Source: Chryseobacterium shigense (GTDB lineage Bacteria > Bacteroidota > Bacteroidia > Flavobacteriales > Weeksellaceae). From it: DNA of 64,000 nt. Both the position numbers and the translations under genes were made by a program. Each line of letters starts with the position of its first letter. Positions within the stretch are counted from its first letter, which is position 1. Below the pieces are notes generated by a model. It saw only the letters and a program-made list of their open reading frames with translations. It made no database searches and had not been told where the DNA came from. This document shows, one piece after another, positions 57,370-64,000 of the stretch. The stretch lies in assembly GCF_900156575.1 (NCBI RefSeq), contig NZ_FTNY01000005.1:1-64000 (forward strand), written 5' to 3'.

Positions 57370-60024
57370 ATGAAAAAATGGGTCAAAAAGTTATTAATAA
57401 GCCTGGGAATTCTGCTGCTCATTCTTCTTGCCGCGAATTTCGGTTTGAACATATGGCTTAAAACCCAGCTTCCTGATTATATCAAGAACAATACAGATTA
57501 CAAAGTTTCCTATAAAACACTGGATGTAGATCTGGGTTCGGGAAATATTTTTGCGGCAGGAATTACCGTAAACAGCAAAGATCCTCAAAATACTAATGTT
57601 ATTGGTCTTCAGGGAACAATTGACACCTTGAAAATCAGTCGTTTTGGGATTTATGATGCTATTTTTAATAAAAGAATCAGCTCATCAGATCTTCTGTTGG
57701 CTAAACCGAATCTAAATATTAGTCTCGCGAAACCTGTCGACCGGAAAACCGGGAAAAAGCGAAGTCCTTTTCTTTTTGAAAACATCAGAATTAATAAAGG
57801 AACAATCAATATTTTCAAATACACCAAGCAGAAATTTTTGTCTGTTCAGCAACTGGATCTGTTTGTAGAAAATCTGCAAATGACTGAGGAGTCAGTAGAA
57901 GATAAGCTTCCTGTGGTTTTTGATCGTTATGATATTAAAGGAAAGAATTTTTTCTTCCGTCCGAATGAGGTGTATGCCATCACGATCAGCACCATCACGA
58001 CTTCAGATGGTCAGATGTCGGTCGGGAATTTTCGGCTGATACCGCTTTTGTCTTTCAATCTGTTTAAAAGATTTTATCCTCAAAAATCAAAACTATTTGA
58101 GGTTTCCATTCCAAAAATGGATTTTAAAGACATGATTTTAGCTAAAAATAAAATTTCGCTGGCCAATGCTGATTTTCAAAATCCGGTTCTTAGCATTTAT
58201 AATACAGGTGCACCACCTAAAAAAGCAGAGAAAAAGCTGAATTTTGAAATTAATTTAGAAGATATAAAGCTTACGAATGCTTCAATATTGATTAATCAAC
58301 CAGACGGAAACAGGCTGCTTTCCGGAAAAGCAATCAATGTAAAAGTCAACCAACTGAAGTTTGATAAAGTGACCGCAGAAGAGGTCGTTCCTGTAGGGTA
58401 TAAAGATTTTCATTTTTCGGGAAGGGATATACAATATTCAAATCATCAGAATTTTTCTGTTGAAAGTATTGCATTAAACCCTAAAAGCGGCGAAATCAGA
58501 AATATGATCTTGTCTCCCGGATCTCCGGATGCAGGAAAAGGATCGATGGATCTGAAAACCGGACATATTGCCTTTAATATCAATAAGCTGGAATTTATAG
58601 ATAAGAAACTTAATCTGGACCTTAAAGATGTGCTTGTTGAAAATGTAAATGGAACCATTAAGGCAGGCGGGAATAAGCCTGAAAAGAATCCCGGCCGGAG
58701 CATTATAAATTCCGTCATCGTTCGAAAAATATCGCTTAAAAATTCTGATATTGTTTATGATAAAGAAAAGCAGCCATTAGCGTTTCATGATTTGAATGCG
58801 ACAGTTAACACCATTGAAATTGCGCCTAAGCCTAATAACCAGGGGCTTTCTTTCAAAGTAAAGGACTATTTCCTGACCACTCGGAACTTCGCGTACAGGA
58901 CTAAGTTTTATAATCTGAGCGCCGGACTTTTAAAACTGAACAAAAATAAGATCCAGGTTAATAATTTTATCATGAAACCTCTCGTTTCGAGAGCCCAGTT
59001 TATCAAAATGATACCCGTTGAGCAGGACTTGTATGATATCAAAGTTTCCCAGATCGCAGCAGACGGACATTGGGAGCTGTTTTCAGATCGGAAATCGATC
59101 AATGCTTCCCATGTGACAGTTCTGGGTGCGGACGCCAATATTTTCAGAAGTAAAATCCCAAATGATGATCCGAAAATAAAGCCACTGTATTCAAAGTTGC
59201 TCCGTTCCATAAAGATACCTTTGACGGTGAATAATCTGGATCTGAAAAACTCCATCCTGGTCTATGAAGAAGATACACCACAAAGTGCCGGCCCCGGAAA
59301 GCTTACTTTCGCTAATTTTAATATGAACGTTAAAAACCTGAATTCTGCTAAAGCAAAAGGGAAACCCACCCAGGTGGATATCAGGATCAACTGCTCTTTT
59401 ATGAATCTGGCGCCACTTTCTGTAAACTGGAATTTCGATGTGGCAGATCACAATGACCGTTTTTCAATTTCCGGAAAGACATCGAATCTCCCAGCAAGCG
59501 GTATTAATCCATTTATCAGACCCTACTTGCATGTAACGGCTACTTCCGGAACGATTCAGGAAATGCTCTTTAACTTCAAAGGGAATCCTGCCGGGTTGCA
59601 TGGAACATTTAATCTGAAACATAAAGATCTTAAAATTGCCGTCTTAAATAAGAATAATCATGAAAAGAAAGGGGTTTTAACGGCTGTAGCCAATCTTTTT
59701 ATCAGATCGAACTCTGGCAAATTTCCTGAAGCCGTAGAGGTGGACAATGTTGAACGGGATCCTACAAAATCATTCTTTAATCTTTTCTGGAAAGGAATTG
59801 AGCAGGGATTGAAGAAAACCCTGATCGGAAAGAGTGTGGATAAAACTGAAAAAACGGTTAAGAAAGCGGTCACTTCGGTAAAAGAAGTAAAGAAATCTGT
59901 AAAAGAACTGAAACAGGAGATCAAAGCGAAGAAGGAAGAGCCCAGGCCGCAGGAAGAGAAAAAAGAAAAGAAAGGCTTTCTAAAGAATGTATTCAGGAAA
60001 AAAGAAAATCCCGAAGCTGAATAG
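57370..60024 (+). CDS. AsmA/DUF748-like envelope protein
   Basis: An 884-residue protein with one N-terminal membrane segment (LLISLGILLLILLAANFGLN, residues about 9-28) and a long repetitive beta-rich region. DYKVSYKTLDVDLGSG is the usual start of AsmA/DUF748 domains, and recurring patterns such as IRINKGTINIF, LTNASILINQPD and LDLKNSILVYEED follow. It ends in a Lys/Glu-rich helix (about 810-884, VKKSVKELKQEIKAKKEE). Relatives span the periplasm and move lipids or shape the outer membrane. A hairpin sits at the stop codon. The role here is inferred from the fold. Confidence 0.85.
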   Translation: MKKWVKKLLISLGILLLILLAANFGLNIWLKTQLPDYIKNNTDYKVSYKTLDVDLGSGNIFAAGITVNSKDPQNTNVIGLQGTIDTLKISRFGIYDAIFNKRISSSDLLLAKPNLNISLAKPVDRKTGKKRSPFLFENIRINKGTINIFKYTKQKFLSVQQLDLFVENLQMTEESVEDKLPVVFDRYDIKGKNFFFRPNEVYAITISTITTSDGQMSVGNFRLIPLLSFNLFKRFYPQKSKLFEVSIPKMDFKDMILAKNKISLANADFQNPVLSIYNTGAPPKKAEKKLNFEINLEDIKLTNASILINQPDGNRLLSGKAINVKVNQLKFDKVTAEEVVPVGYKDFHFSGRDIQYSNHQNFSVESIALNPKSGEIRNMILSPGSPDAGKGSMDLKTGHIAFNINKLEFIDKKLNLDLKDVLVENVNGTIKAGGNKPEKNPGRSIINSVIVRKISLKNSDIVYDKEKQPLAFHDLNATVNTIEIAPKPNNQGLSFKVKDYFLTTRNFAYRTKFYNLSAGLLKLNKNKIQVNNFIMKPLVSRAQFIKMIPVEQDLYDIKVSQIAADGHWELFSDRKSINASHVTVLGADANIFRSKIPNDDPKIKPLYSKLLRSIKIPLTVNNLDLKNSILVYEEDTPQSAGPGKLTFANFNMNVKNLNSAKAKGKPTQVDIRINCSFMNLAPLSVNWNFDVADHNDRFSISGKTSNLPASGINPFIRPYLHVTATSGTIQEMLFNFKGNPAGLHGTFNLKHKDLKIAVLNKNNHEKKGVLTAVANLFIRSNSGKFPEAVEVDNVERDPTKSFFNLFWKGIEQGLKKTLIGKSVDKTEKTVKKAVTSVKEVKKSVKELKQEIKAKKEEPRPQEEKKEKKGFLKNVFRKKENPEAE

Positions 60025-60033
60025 TTTCGGGAT
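60008..60033 (+). terminator. Hairpin over the stop of the AsmA-like gene
   Basis: ATCCCGAA and TTCGGGAT pair around the stop codon; no strong T-run follows, so termination is doubtful. Confidence 0.4.
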
Positions 60034-60061
60034 GTATATTGATCTTCTCATGGAAGCAGGG

Positions 60062-60412
60062 TCAGAAATTAAATTCGTCGCTCTCCTGAACGGGAATGTC
60101 TCTTAAAAATTCATCAAATTTTTCACCCGGATAGTTGCTATCCGCTCCATAAGAATCTATGATCATTCCGCGGTTTCCGGCATTGTCTTTCACTACATAC
60201 AATACGGCATTGTCGTCCGGATTGCTGTCGCCTTCAAAACGGTAGGTTTTTAAAATGGTAAGGTCAGAAGGCTGATAAACGGTCTCTGAATTTTCAAATT
60301 TCATTTCGCAGTTTTCATTCATTCTGAATTCCCGGTGTATTCCTCGGTCTGCGAGGGTATTCATGACCTGACTTAAGGTGGTCATTCTATCGTTGTAATC
60401 AGAATTGTCCAT
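60062..60412 (-). CDS. Hypothetical protein, 116 residues
   Basis: A small soluble acidic protein (RMTTLSQVMNTLADRGIHRE, ETVYQPSDLTILKTYRFEG, VVKDNAGNRGMIIDSYGA). No signal peptide or membrane segment. No motif that I can name. It is a single gene between the AsmA-like gene (convergent) and the small membrane protein (divergent). Confidence 0.7.
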   Translation of the reverse strand: MDNSDYNDRMTTLSQVMNTLADRGIHREFRMNENCEMKFENSETVYQPSDLTILKTYRFEGDSNPDDNAVLYVVKDNAGNRGMIIDSYGADSNYPGEKFDEFLRDIPVQESDEFNF

Positions 60413-60585
60413 AATATTATTTTTTAAAGTTACTACAATAATTAAACCATTAATCTGCTAAATTTAATTAAAAAAGCAATTATATATTTCATGGAAATAA
60501 AGTTTAATGTTAACAAAATTTATAATTTGAAACAGAAAAATAGGTATGCTTTTTGCAGTAACGAGATTAATAAATCGGACAAAAT

Positions 60586-60780
60586 ATGAAAAAAGAAGTT
60601 GGCGTTTTACTGGCAGGAGGTGTTGGTCTTTTGGCAGTATTAGGTTTTATTGGATTAAAAAAAATACTGACTAAAAAAGATAAAAAATATAGTGATACCT
60701 ATTCGGACTATCACAGACATTTTGATGACAAAAACCACGAAGATGAATATCATGGCGTGGAATTTTATGCACTGAAGTAG
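60586..60780 (+). CDS. Small membrane protein, 64 residues
   Basis: A short protein with one N-terminal membrane segment (VGVLLAGGVGLLAVLGFIGL) followed by a basic patch (KKILTKKDKK) and a Tyr/His/Asp-rich cytoplasmic tail (YSDYHRHFDDKNHEDEYHG). Positive-inside charge puts the tail in the cytoplasm. No family recognised. Single gene with a promoter-like TTTTTGCAG upstream. Confidence 0.65.
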   Translation: MKKEVGVLLAGGVGLLAVLGFIGLKKILTKKDKKYSDTYSDYHRHFDDKNHEDEYHGVEFYALK

Positions 60781-60905
60781 TAAAAGAATATATTTTAATT
60801 ATGTTGAAATCCGGCTCCTTTTTAAAGGGATCGGATTTTTTTGTGGATAACTTTAACGTTAAAACTCATGATTTTATAAAAAATCCATTCTAATTTTACA
60901 TCATC

Positions 60906-61961
60906 ATGCAAAACGGTAATTTTATCAAAGGACAGGGGGCGCAGCGGAACGTGATCAATCGTTTCGACAAGTATACCTATGAGCCTGATGATGAAGATTT
61001 CGAAGCGGTAAAAACTGTATATACTGAAGTTTTCCCTAAAACCATTGTCAATCAGGTAAAAAGTGAAGATCTGCCTATGGAGTATTCTATGAATCCATAC
61101 CAGGGTTGTGAACACGGATGCTCCTATTGTTTTGCAAGACCTACCCACGAATATTGGGGCTATAGTGCCGGAATTGATTTTGAAAGACAAATCATGGTCA
61201 AAAAAAATGCTCCGGAATTACTGGATAAATTTTTTCAGAAAAAAGGCTATAAGCCGGCGCCTATTCTGCTCTCGGGAAATACAGACTGCTATCAGCCTGC
61301 GGAAAGACAGTTTGAGATCACCAGAAAGTTACTTCAGGTGTGTCTGGATTACAGACATCCGGTCAATATTCTTACAAAAAATGCACTCGTGCTGAGAGAT
61401 TTGGATATTTTAAAACCAATGGCGGAGCAAAATCTTGTTTCTGTATCTTTAAGTATTCCTACTATTAATGAAGAACTCAGACGGAAAATGGAACCGCGCA
61501 CCAGCTCGGCACCGAATAAATTGAAAGCAATAGAAGTTCTTACGGAGAATAAAATTCCGGTGCACGTCATGGTTGCTCCGGTCATACCTGGATTGAACAG
61601 TGATGAACCTTTAAATATTTTAAAAGCAGTTTCAGATGCCGGGGCTTTAAGTTTCGGGTATACTCTGGTACGACTGAACGACACGGTAGAACCGGTTTTT
61701 GTACAATGGATTGAGTCCCATTTTCCGGACAGGGCGCAAAAGGTTTTGAATCTTATCCGTTCCATGCGGGGCGGAAAACTGGGGGATAAGAGATATTTTG
61801 AGCGACAGCAGGGTGAGGGAAATATTGCAGAAATGATCCATAATACCTTTAAGATCGGGAGAAAGAAATTTTTCGAAGGTAAAACGTTTCCCAAATTATC
61901 AACAGCCAATTTTACAGGAGCAAAAGATCAGCAGCTGAGACTGTTTGATGAACTGGAATGA
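60906..61961 (+). CDS. Radical SAM protein, PA0069/SplB-like
   Basis: A 351-residue radical SAM enzyme: Cys68, Cys72 and Cys75 in YQGCEHGCSYCFARPTHEYWG bind the 4Fe-4S cluster. LSGNTDCYQPAERQ and NILTKNALVLRDLDIL follow in the TIM-barrel, and the protein ends with DQQLRLFDELE. It belongs to the widespread PA0069 family, related to spore photoproduct lyase-like repair proteins; the substrate is unknown. A start upstream is unlikely since ATCATG directly precedes the family start. Confidence 0.92.
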   Translation: MQNGNFIKGQGAQRNVINRFDKYTYEPDDEDFEAVKTVYTEVFPKTIVNQVKSEDLPMEYSMNPYQGCEHGCSYCFARPTHEYWGYSAGIDFERQIMVKKNAPELLDKFFQKKGYKPAPILLSGNTDCYQPAERQFEITRKLLQVCLDYRHPVNILTKNALVLRDLDILKPMAEQNLVSVSLSIPTINEELRRKMEPRTSSAPNKLKAIEVLTENKIPVHVMVAPVIPGLNSDEPLNILKAVSDAGALSFGYTLVRLNDTVEPVFVQWIESHFPDRAQKVLNLIRSMRGGKLGDKRYFERQQGEGNIAEMIHNTFKIGRKKFFEGKTFPKLSTANFTGAKDQQLRLFDELE

Positions 61962-62076
61962 AAAAGATTGCAGCCTTTTTTTTCAACCGCAACGTAATTT
62001 CTAGAGGAATGGGCTTTAAGGCTATCTAGTCTGTCAAAAAATTCAAAGGCTTTAACTTAAATCTGATTAAAAACAA

Positions 62077-62102
62077 AAAACCGTTTCTTTTGAAGCGGTT
62101 TT
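62077..62102. terminator. Bidirectional terminator
   Basis: AAAACCGTTTC pairs with GAAGCGGTTTT around TTTT, between the radical SAM gene and the convergent leader-peptide gene. Confidence 0.8.
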
Positions 62103-62112
62103 GAAGTCATTT

Positions 62113-62271
62113 TTAAATAGGATCTTCAGGACAGATGAATTCATACAGGCATAGTTCCCGATACGTAAGTCCATTGCTGCATAGGTAAAAACAATAGCCC
62201 GGGAACGGGTGACTCTCTCCTCCGGAGATCATTTTCAACTGGTCTCTGTCTAGTTTTTTCGAATTTTTCAT
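62113..62271 (-). CDS. Leader-type Cys-rich peptide (bacteriocin-like), copy 1
   Basis: A 52-codon gene: leader MKNSKKLDRDQLKMISGGES, then a core with four Cys (GYCFYLCSNGLTYREL, YEFICPEDPI). The leader ends in a GG-type cleavage site like ComC/bacteriocin precursors, and in Chryseobacterium such small genes are known as bacteriocin-like peptides. It has a promoter (62296-62324) and a terminator (62077) of its own. A peptidase or transporter is not in the window. Confidence 0.75.
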   Translation of the reverse strand: MKNSKKLDRDQLKMISGGESHPFPGYCFYLCSNGLTYRELCLYEFICPEDPI

Positions 62272-62295
62272 GTTATTTTGAAATTTGGTATTCGA

Positions 62296-62324
62296 TAAAG
62301 GTAGTTAAAATAGCAGTAAGTCAA
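62296..62324 (-). promoter_or_regulatory. Promoter of leader-peptide gene 1
   Basis: TTG (62322-62324), 18-nt spacer, TACCTTTA (62296-62303; one base off TAnnTTTG), 24 nt before the ATG at 62271. Confidence 0.5.
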
Positions 62325-62472
62325 TCATCGTAGAATTATTTTTTAACAGTAATGATTTGACAAATTTTACGAAGAGGCTGTTGAGGGACAATCAAAAAGA
62401 ATAAACTAATGGGCTATGGTTGAGAAAGATTTGCAAAATGAAGATGCAGCACTCTTTTGTTTATAAACTCAA

Positions 62473-62499
62473 AAAACCGCTCCGGGAGGGAACGGTTTT
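62473..62499 (-). terminator. Terminator of leader-peptide gene 2
   Basis: AAAACCG and CGGTTTT frame a TCC/GG core, with A's to the left for the minus-strand T-run. Confidence 0.65.
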
Positions 62500-62522
62500 C
62501 TTATTCGGTCTGATTTTCAATC

Positions 62523-62685
62523 TTACATAGTGTTGTCCGGGCATTTGAAATCGTCACTGCAGGTAGCACAAACTACGGTGCCGTTACAGTAATACATGCA
62601 GAATTCTGGTTCCGGAAGTTTAATTCCTCCTGCTCCTGAAATGCTTTTTAACTGGCCTTTGTCTAGTTTTTTTTAGATTTTTCAT
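62523..62685 (-). pseudogene. Leader-type Cys-rich peptide, copy 2, frameshifted in an A8 tract
   Basis: The downstream frame reads KLDKGQLKSISGAGGIKLPE, then a core with five Cys (FCMYYCNG, CATCSDDFKCPDNTM), clearly a paralogue of the gene at 62113. The ATG at 62685 (MKNL) is out of frame with it because the tract after AATCT has eight A's where seven would keep the frame. With one A fewer the leader would be MKNLKKLDKGQ. No other start is available. This is either an inactivated gene, a slippage switch or a sequencing error. Confidence 0.75.
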
Positions 62686-62838
62686 ATTGTTTTAATTAAA
62701 AATTTGATAGTATGGTAAATATAATTAAAATATACTTATCCGAAATGAAATAGGATAATTTTTTATATTAAATATTTTCTCACAGATGAATGGTCTATTA
62801 TAAATGTTTTTTAATAGGACATAAAATGGGTTAAAGCT

Positions 62839-62868
62839 TTGATTGTTAATGAAAAATAATTAATTTTA
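62839..62868 (+). promoter_or_regulatory. Promoter of leader-peptide gene 3
   Basis: TTG (62839-62841), 19-nt spacer, TAATTTTA (62861-62868; one base off TAnnTTTG). The leader of about 55 nt contains a small GCCA/TGGC hairpin. Confidence 0.5.
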
Positions 62869-62927
62869 AATCAAACAAAGCGCCATCCGAAAAGCTGGCA
62901 GAGTAGGAAACCCAAAAACAAAAAACC

Positions 62928-63200
62928 ATGAAAAATCTAAAAAGACTTTCCAGAAAAGACCAAAAGAACATTTCTGCAGGAGATCTTACCCCTTATTTCT
63001 GTTTTGAAGGTGAAGGGCCGGGTACAGGAGGCTGCCCGGCAGGAGAGATCTGTTCAGGAGGCAAATGTGTACCTTATGCAGGTCCCGGAACCGGTGGAGG
63101 TGGTGGAACCGGCGGTGGCGATACCTATACGTGTATTTGCCCCTGGGGTACTTTTACACAGACAACTCCATGTCCTGAATTTTATTGTATTACAGGATAA
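62928..63200 (+). CDS. Leader-type Cys/Gly-rich peptide, copy 3
   Basis: A 90-residue small protein: leader MKNLKRLSRKDQKNISAGD, like the two peptides to its left but with AG instead of GG at the likely cleavage site. The core has eight Cys and a Gly/Thr-rich hinge (GPGTGGGGGTGGGD) between two Cys clusters (YFCFEGE...CPAGEICSGGKC and TCICPWGTFTQ...PCPEFYC). It is probably exported and disulfide-rich after cleavage. No biosynthetic or transport genes are near. The function (antimicrobial, signal or other) is unknown. Confidence 0.75.
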   Translation: MKNLKRLSRKDQKNISAGDLTPYFCFEGEGPGTGGCPAGEICSGGKCVPYAGPGTGGGGGTGGGDTYTCICPWGTFTQTTPCPEFYCITG

Positions 63201-63390
63201 AACCAATGAAAAGGACAGAACGGAAAGGTCTGAGAGGATCAAGAAATTGTTTTGAAATAAAAGATATCTTTGAAGACTCTTGCGAAGATTGGATAGTATG
63301 AATATGGATGCTCAGGTTTAGCAGCTATGGTTTACCCTGTGAGCTGATACTCTGTGGGTTTGGCTTCTAATCATCTGCGGATATAAAGAC

Positions 63391-63463
63391 AAAAGTCAAT
63401 AATTAATCTGAAAGGAACAACCACGAGGTTGATAACCAAGATACAGATCAATTATTGACTTTT
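63391..63463. terminator. Large nested stem-loop, probable bidirectional terminator
   Basis: AAAAGTCAATAATT (63391-63404) pairs with AATTATTGACTTTT (63450-63463), 14 bp, continued by ATCTG/CAGAT. The loop holds an inner hairpin CAACC-ACGA-GGTTG (63418-63431). T's follow on both strands. It ends the peptide-3 transcript and/or that of the oxygenase gene. The size is unusual for a simple terminator. Confidence 0.6.
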
Positions 63464-63468
63464 TTATA

Positions 63469-64000
63469 TTACTTTTTGATAAGACCTAATTCAATAAGTC
63501 TTTCATGTAAAAATTCTCCTGCAGTAGTATCTTCATACAGCTTCGGACTGTTTTCGTCGATACAGTTTTCAAGAGCATTAAGTGACATGCTGCTTACCGG
63601 GTGCATAAAGAAAGGGATTGAATATCTTGACGTTCCCCACAATTCTCTTGGCGGATTAACCACCCTGTGAATCGTAGATTTCAGTTTGTTATTCGTATGT
63701 CTCGATAACATATCGCCCACATTGATCATTAGTTCATCCTGTTCTGCAATAGCATCGATCCATTCCCCTTTATGGTTTTGAACCTGTAGTCCTTTTCCCT
63801 GAGATCCCATCAAAAGAGTGATCAGATTGATGTCTCCATGAGCTGCCGCTCTTACCGCATCATCCGGCTCCTGAGTGATGGGCGGATAGTGGATAGGTCT
63901 TAAAATAGAGTTTCCTTCTGCGATTTTATCATCAAAATAAAATTCGTCCAAACCAAGATACAATGCCAAAGCTCTTAAAACATATTTTCCTGTTTTTTCA
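63469..64000 (-). CDS. Isopenicillin N synthase family 2OG/Fe(II) oxygenase, partial
   Basis: The 3' end of a gene; its 5' part lies beyond the right edge, since the frame is open to position 64000. The visible 177 residues show the non-heme iron triad: HGDINLITLL (His and Asp), and a second His in TIHRVVNPPRE. The Arg of RYSIPFF binds the C5 carboxylate of 2-oxoglutarate or the peptide substrate. VGDMLSRHTNNKLKS is the usual lead-in to the second His. Family members oxidise small molecules; the substrate cannot be named. Confidence 0.85.
   Translation of the reverse strand, partial: EKTGKYVLRALALYLGLDEFYFDDKIAEGNSILRPIHYPPITQEPDDAVRAAAHGDINLITLLMGSQGKGLQVQNHKGEWIDAIAEQDELMINVGDMLSRHTNNKLKSTIHRVVNPPRELWGTSRYSIPFFMHPVSSMSLNALENCIDENSPKLYEDTTAGEFLHERLIELGLIKK

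Noticed and set aside
1..64000. CRISPR array, tRNA or rRNA genes
   Set aside because: No regularly spaced direct repeats of 25-40 nt, no cloverleaf and no rRNA-like stretch was seen on reading.

Overview
The window looks like chromosome of a Chryseobacterium-type flavobacterium (Bacteroidota, Weeksellaceae). The evidence is AT-rich DNA, Bacteroidota promoters of the form TTG-N18-23-TAnnTTTG, almost no Shine-Dalgarno sequences, TonB receptors, a flavobacterial mraZ-to-ftsZ cluster, and small 'bacteriocin-like' leader peptides of the Chryseobacterium kind. No rRNA, tRNA, CRISPR array or transposase gene was recognised. The species cannot be named from the sequence.

Layout. 0-5 kb: a divergent XRE/cupin regulator, an OmpR-type response regulator with its histidine kinase, and a two-gene unit preceded by 11-bp tandem repeats that look like an OmpR-type operator. 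5-10.5 kb: mutL, a rhomboid protease, two tandem exo/endonuclease/phosphatase-fold paralogues and two small lipoproteins. 10.7-13.6 kb: GH3-family protein, bacilliredoxin, YqeY. 13.7-30.7 kb (minus strand): the division and cell-wall cluster mraZ-rsmH-ftsL-ftsI-murE-[four-helix-bundle insertion]-mraY-murD-ftsW-murG-murC-ftsQ-ftsA-ftsZ. Its gaps carry two families of structured repeats, a MraZ operator lies at its head, and a frameshifted IVS-like module with terminal inverted repeats sits between murE and mraY. 31-32.9 kb: alpha/beta hydrolase, engB, GNAT acetyltransferase.

32.9-42.9 kb is the accessory part. It has a tight seven-gene minus-strand operon (SH3, PH/SHOCT, TM2, small membrane protein, TerB-like, coiled-coil membrane protein, vWA-like lipoprotein), then a small-ORF/yegP/HsdR_N-nuclease operon, then a two-component system (TPR histidine kinase lipoprotein plus response regulator) preceded by a small exported-looking peptide. 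Two palindromes TACGG-N4-CCGTA, each exactly 22 nt before a -7 element, lie on either side of the two-component system and are the best candidates for its binding sites. The leader of the peptide gene has two interleaved stems. This signalling module is the most promising undescribed system in the window.

42.9-64 kb: msrA, a ROK kinase lacking the usual zinc cysteines, a duplicated TonB-receptor/PepSY-protein pair (iron-siderophore uptake), secA without its C-terminal zinc tail, a nucleotide-sugar epimerase, a DUF2797 protein, a large AsmA/DUF748-like protein, a radical SAM protein, and a run of three Cys-rich leader-type peptides (one frameshifted in an A8 tract). An oxygenase of the isopenicillin N synthase family runs off the right edge.
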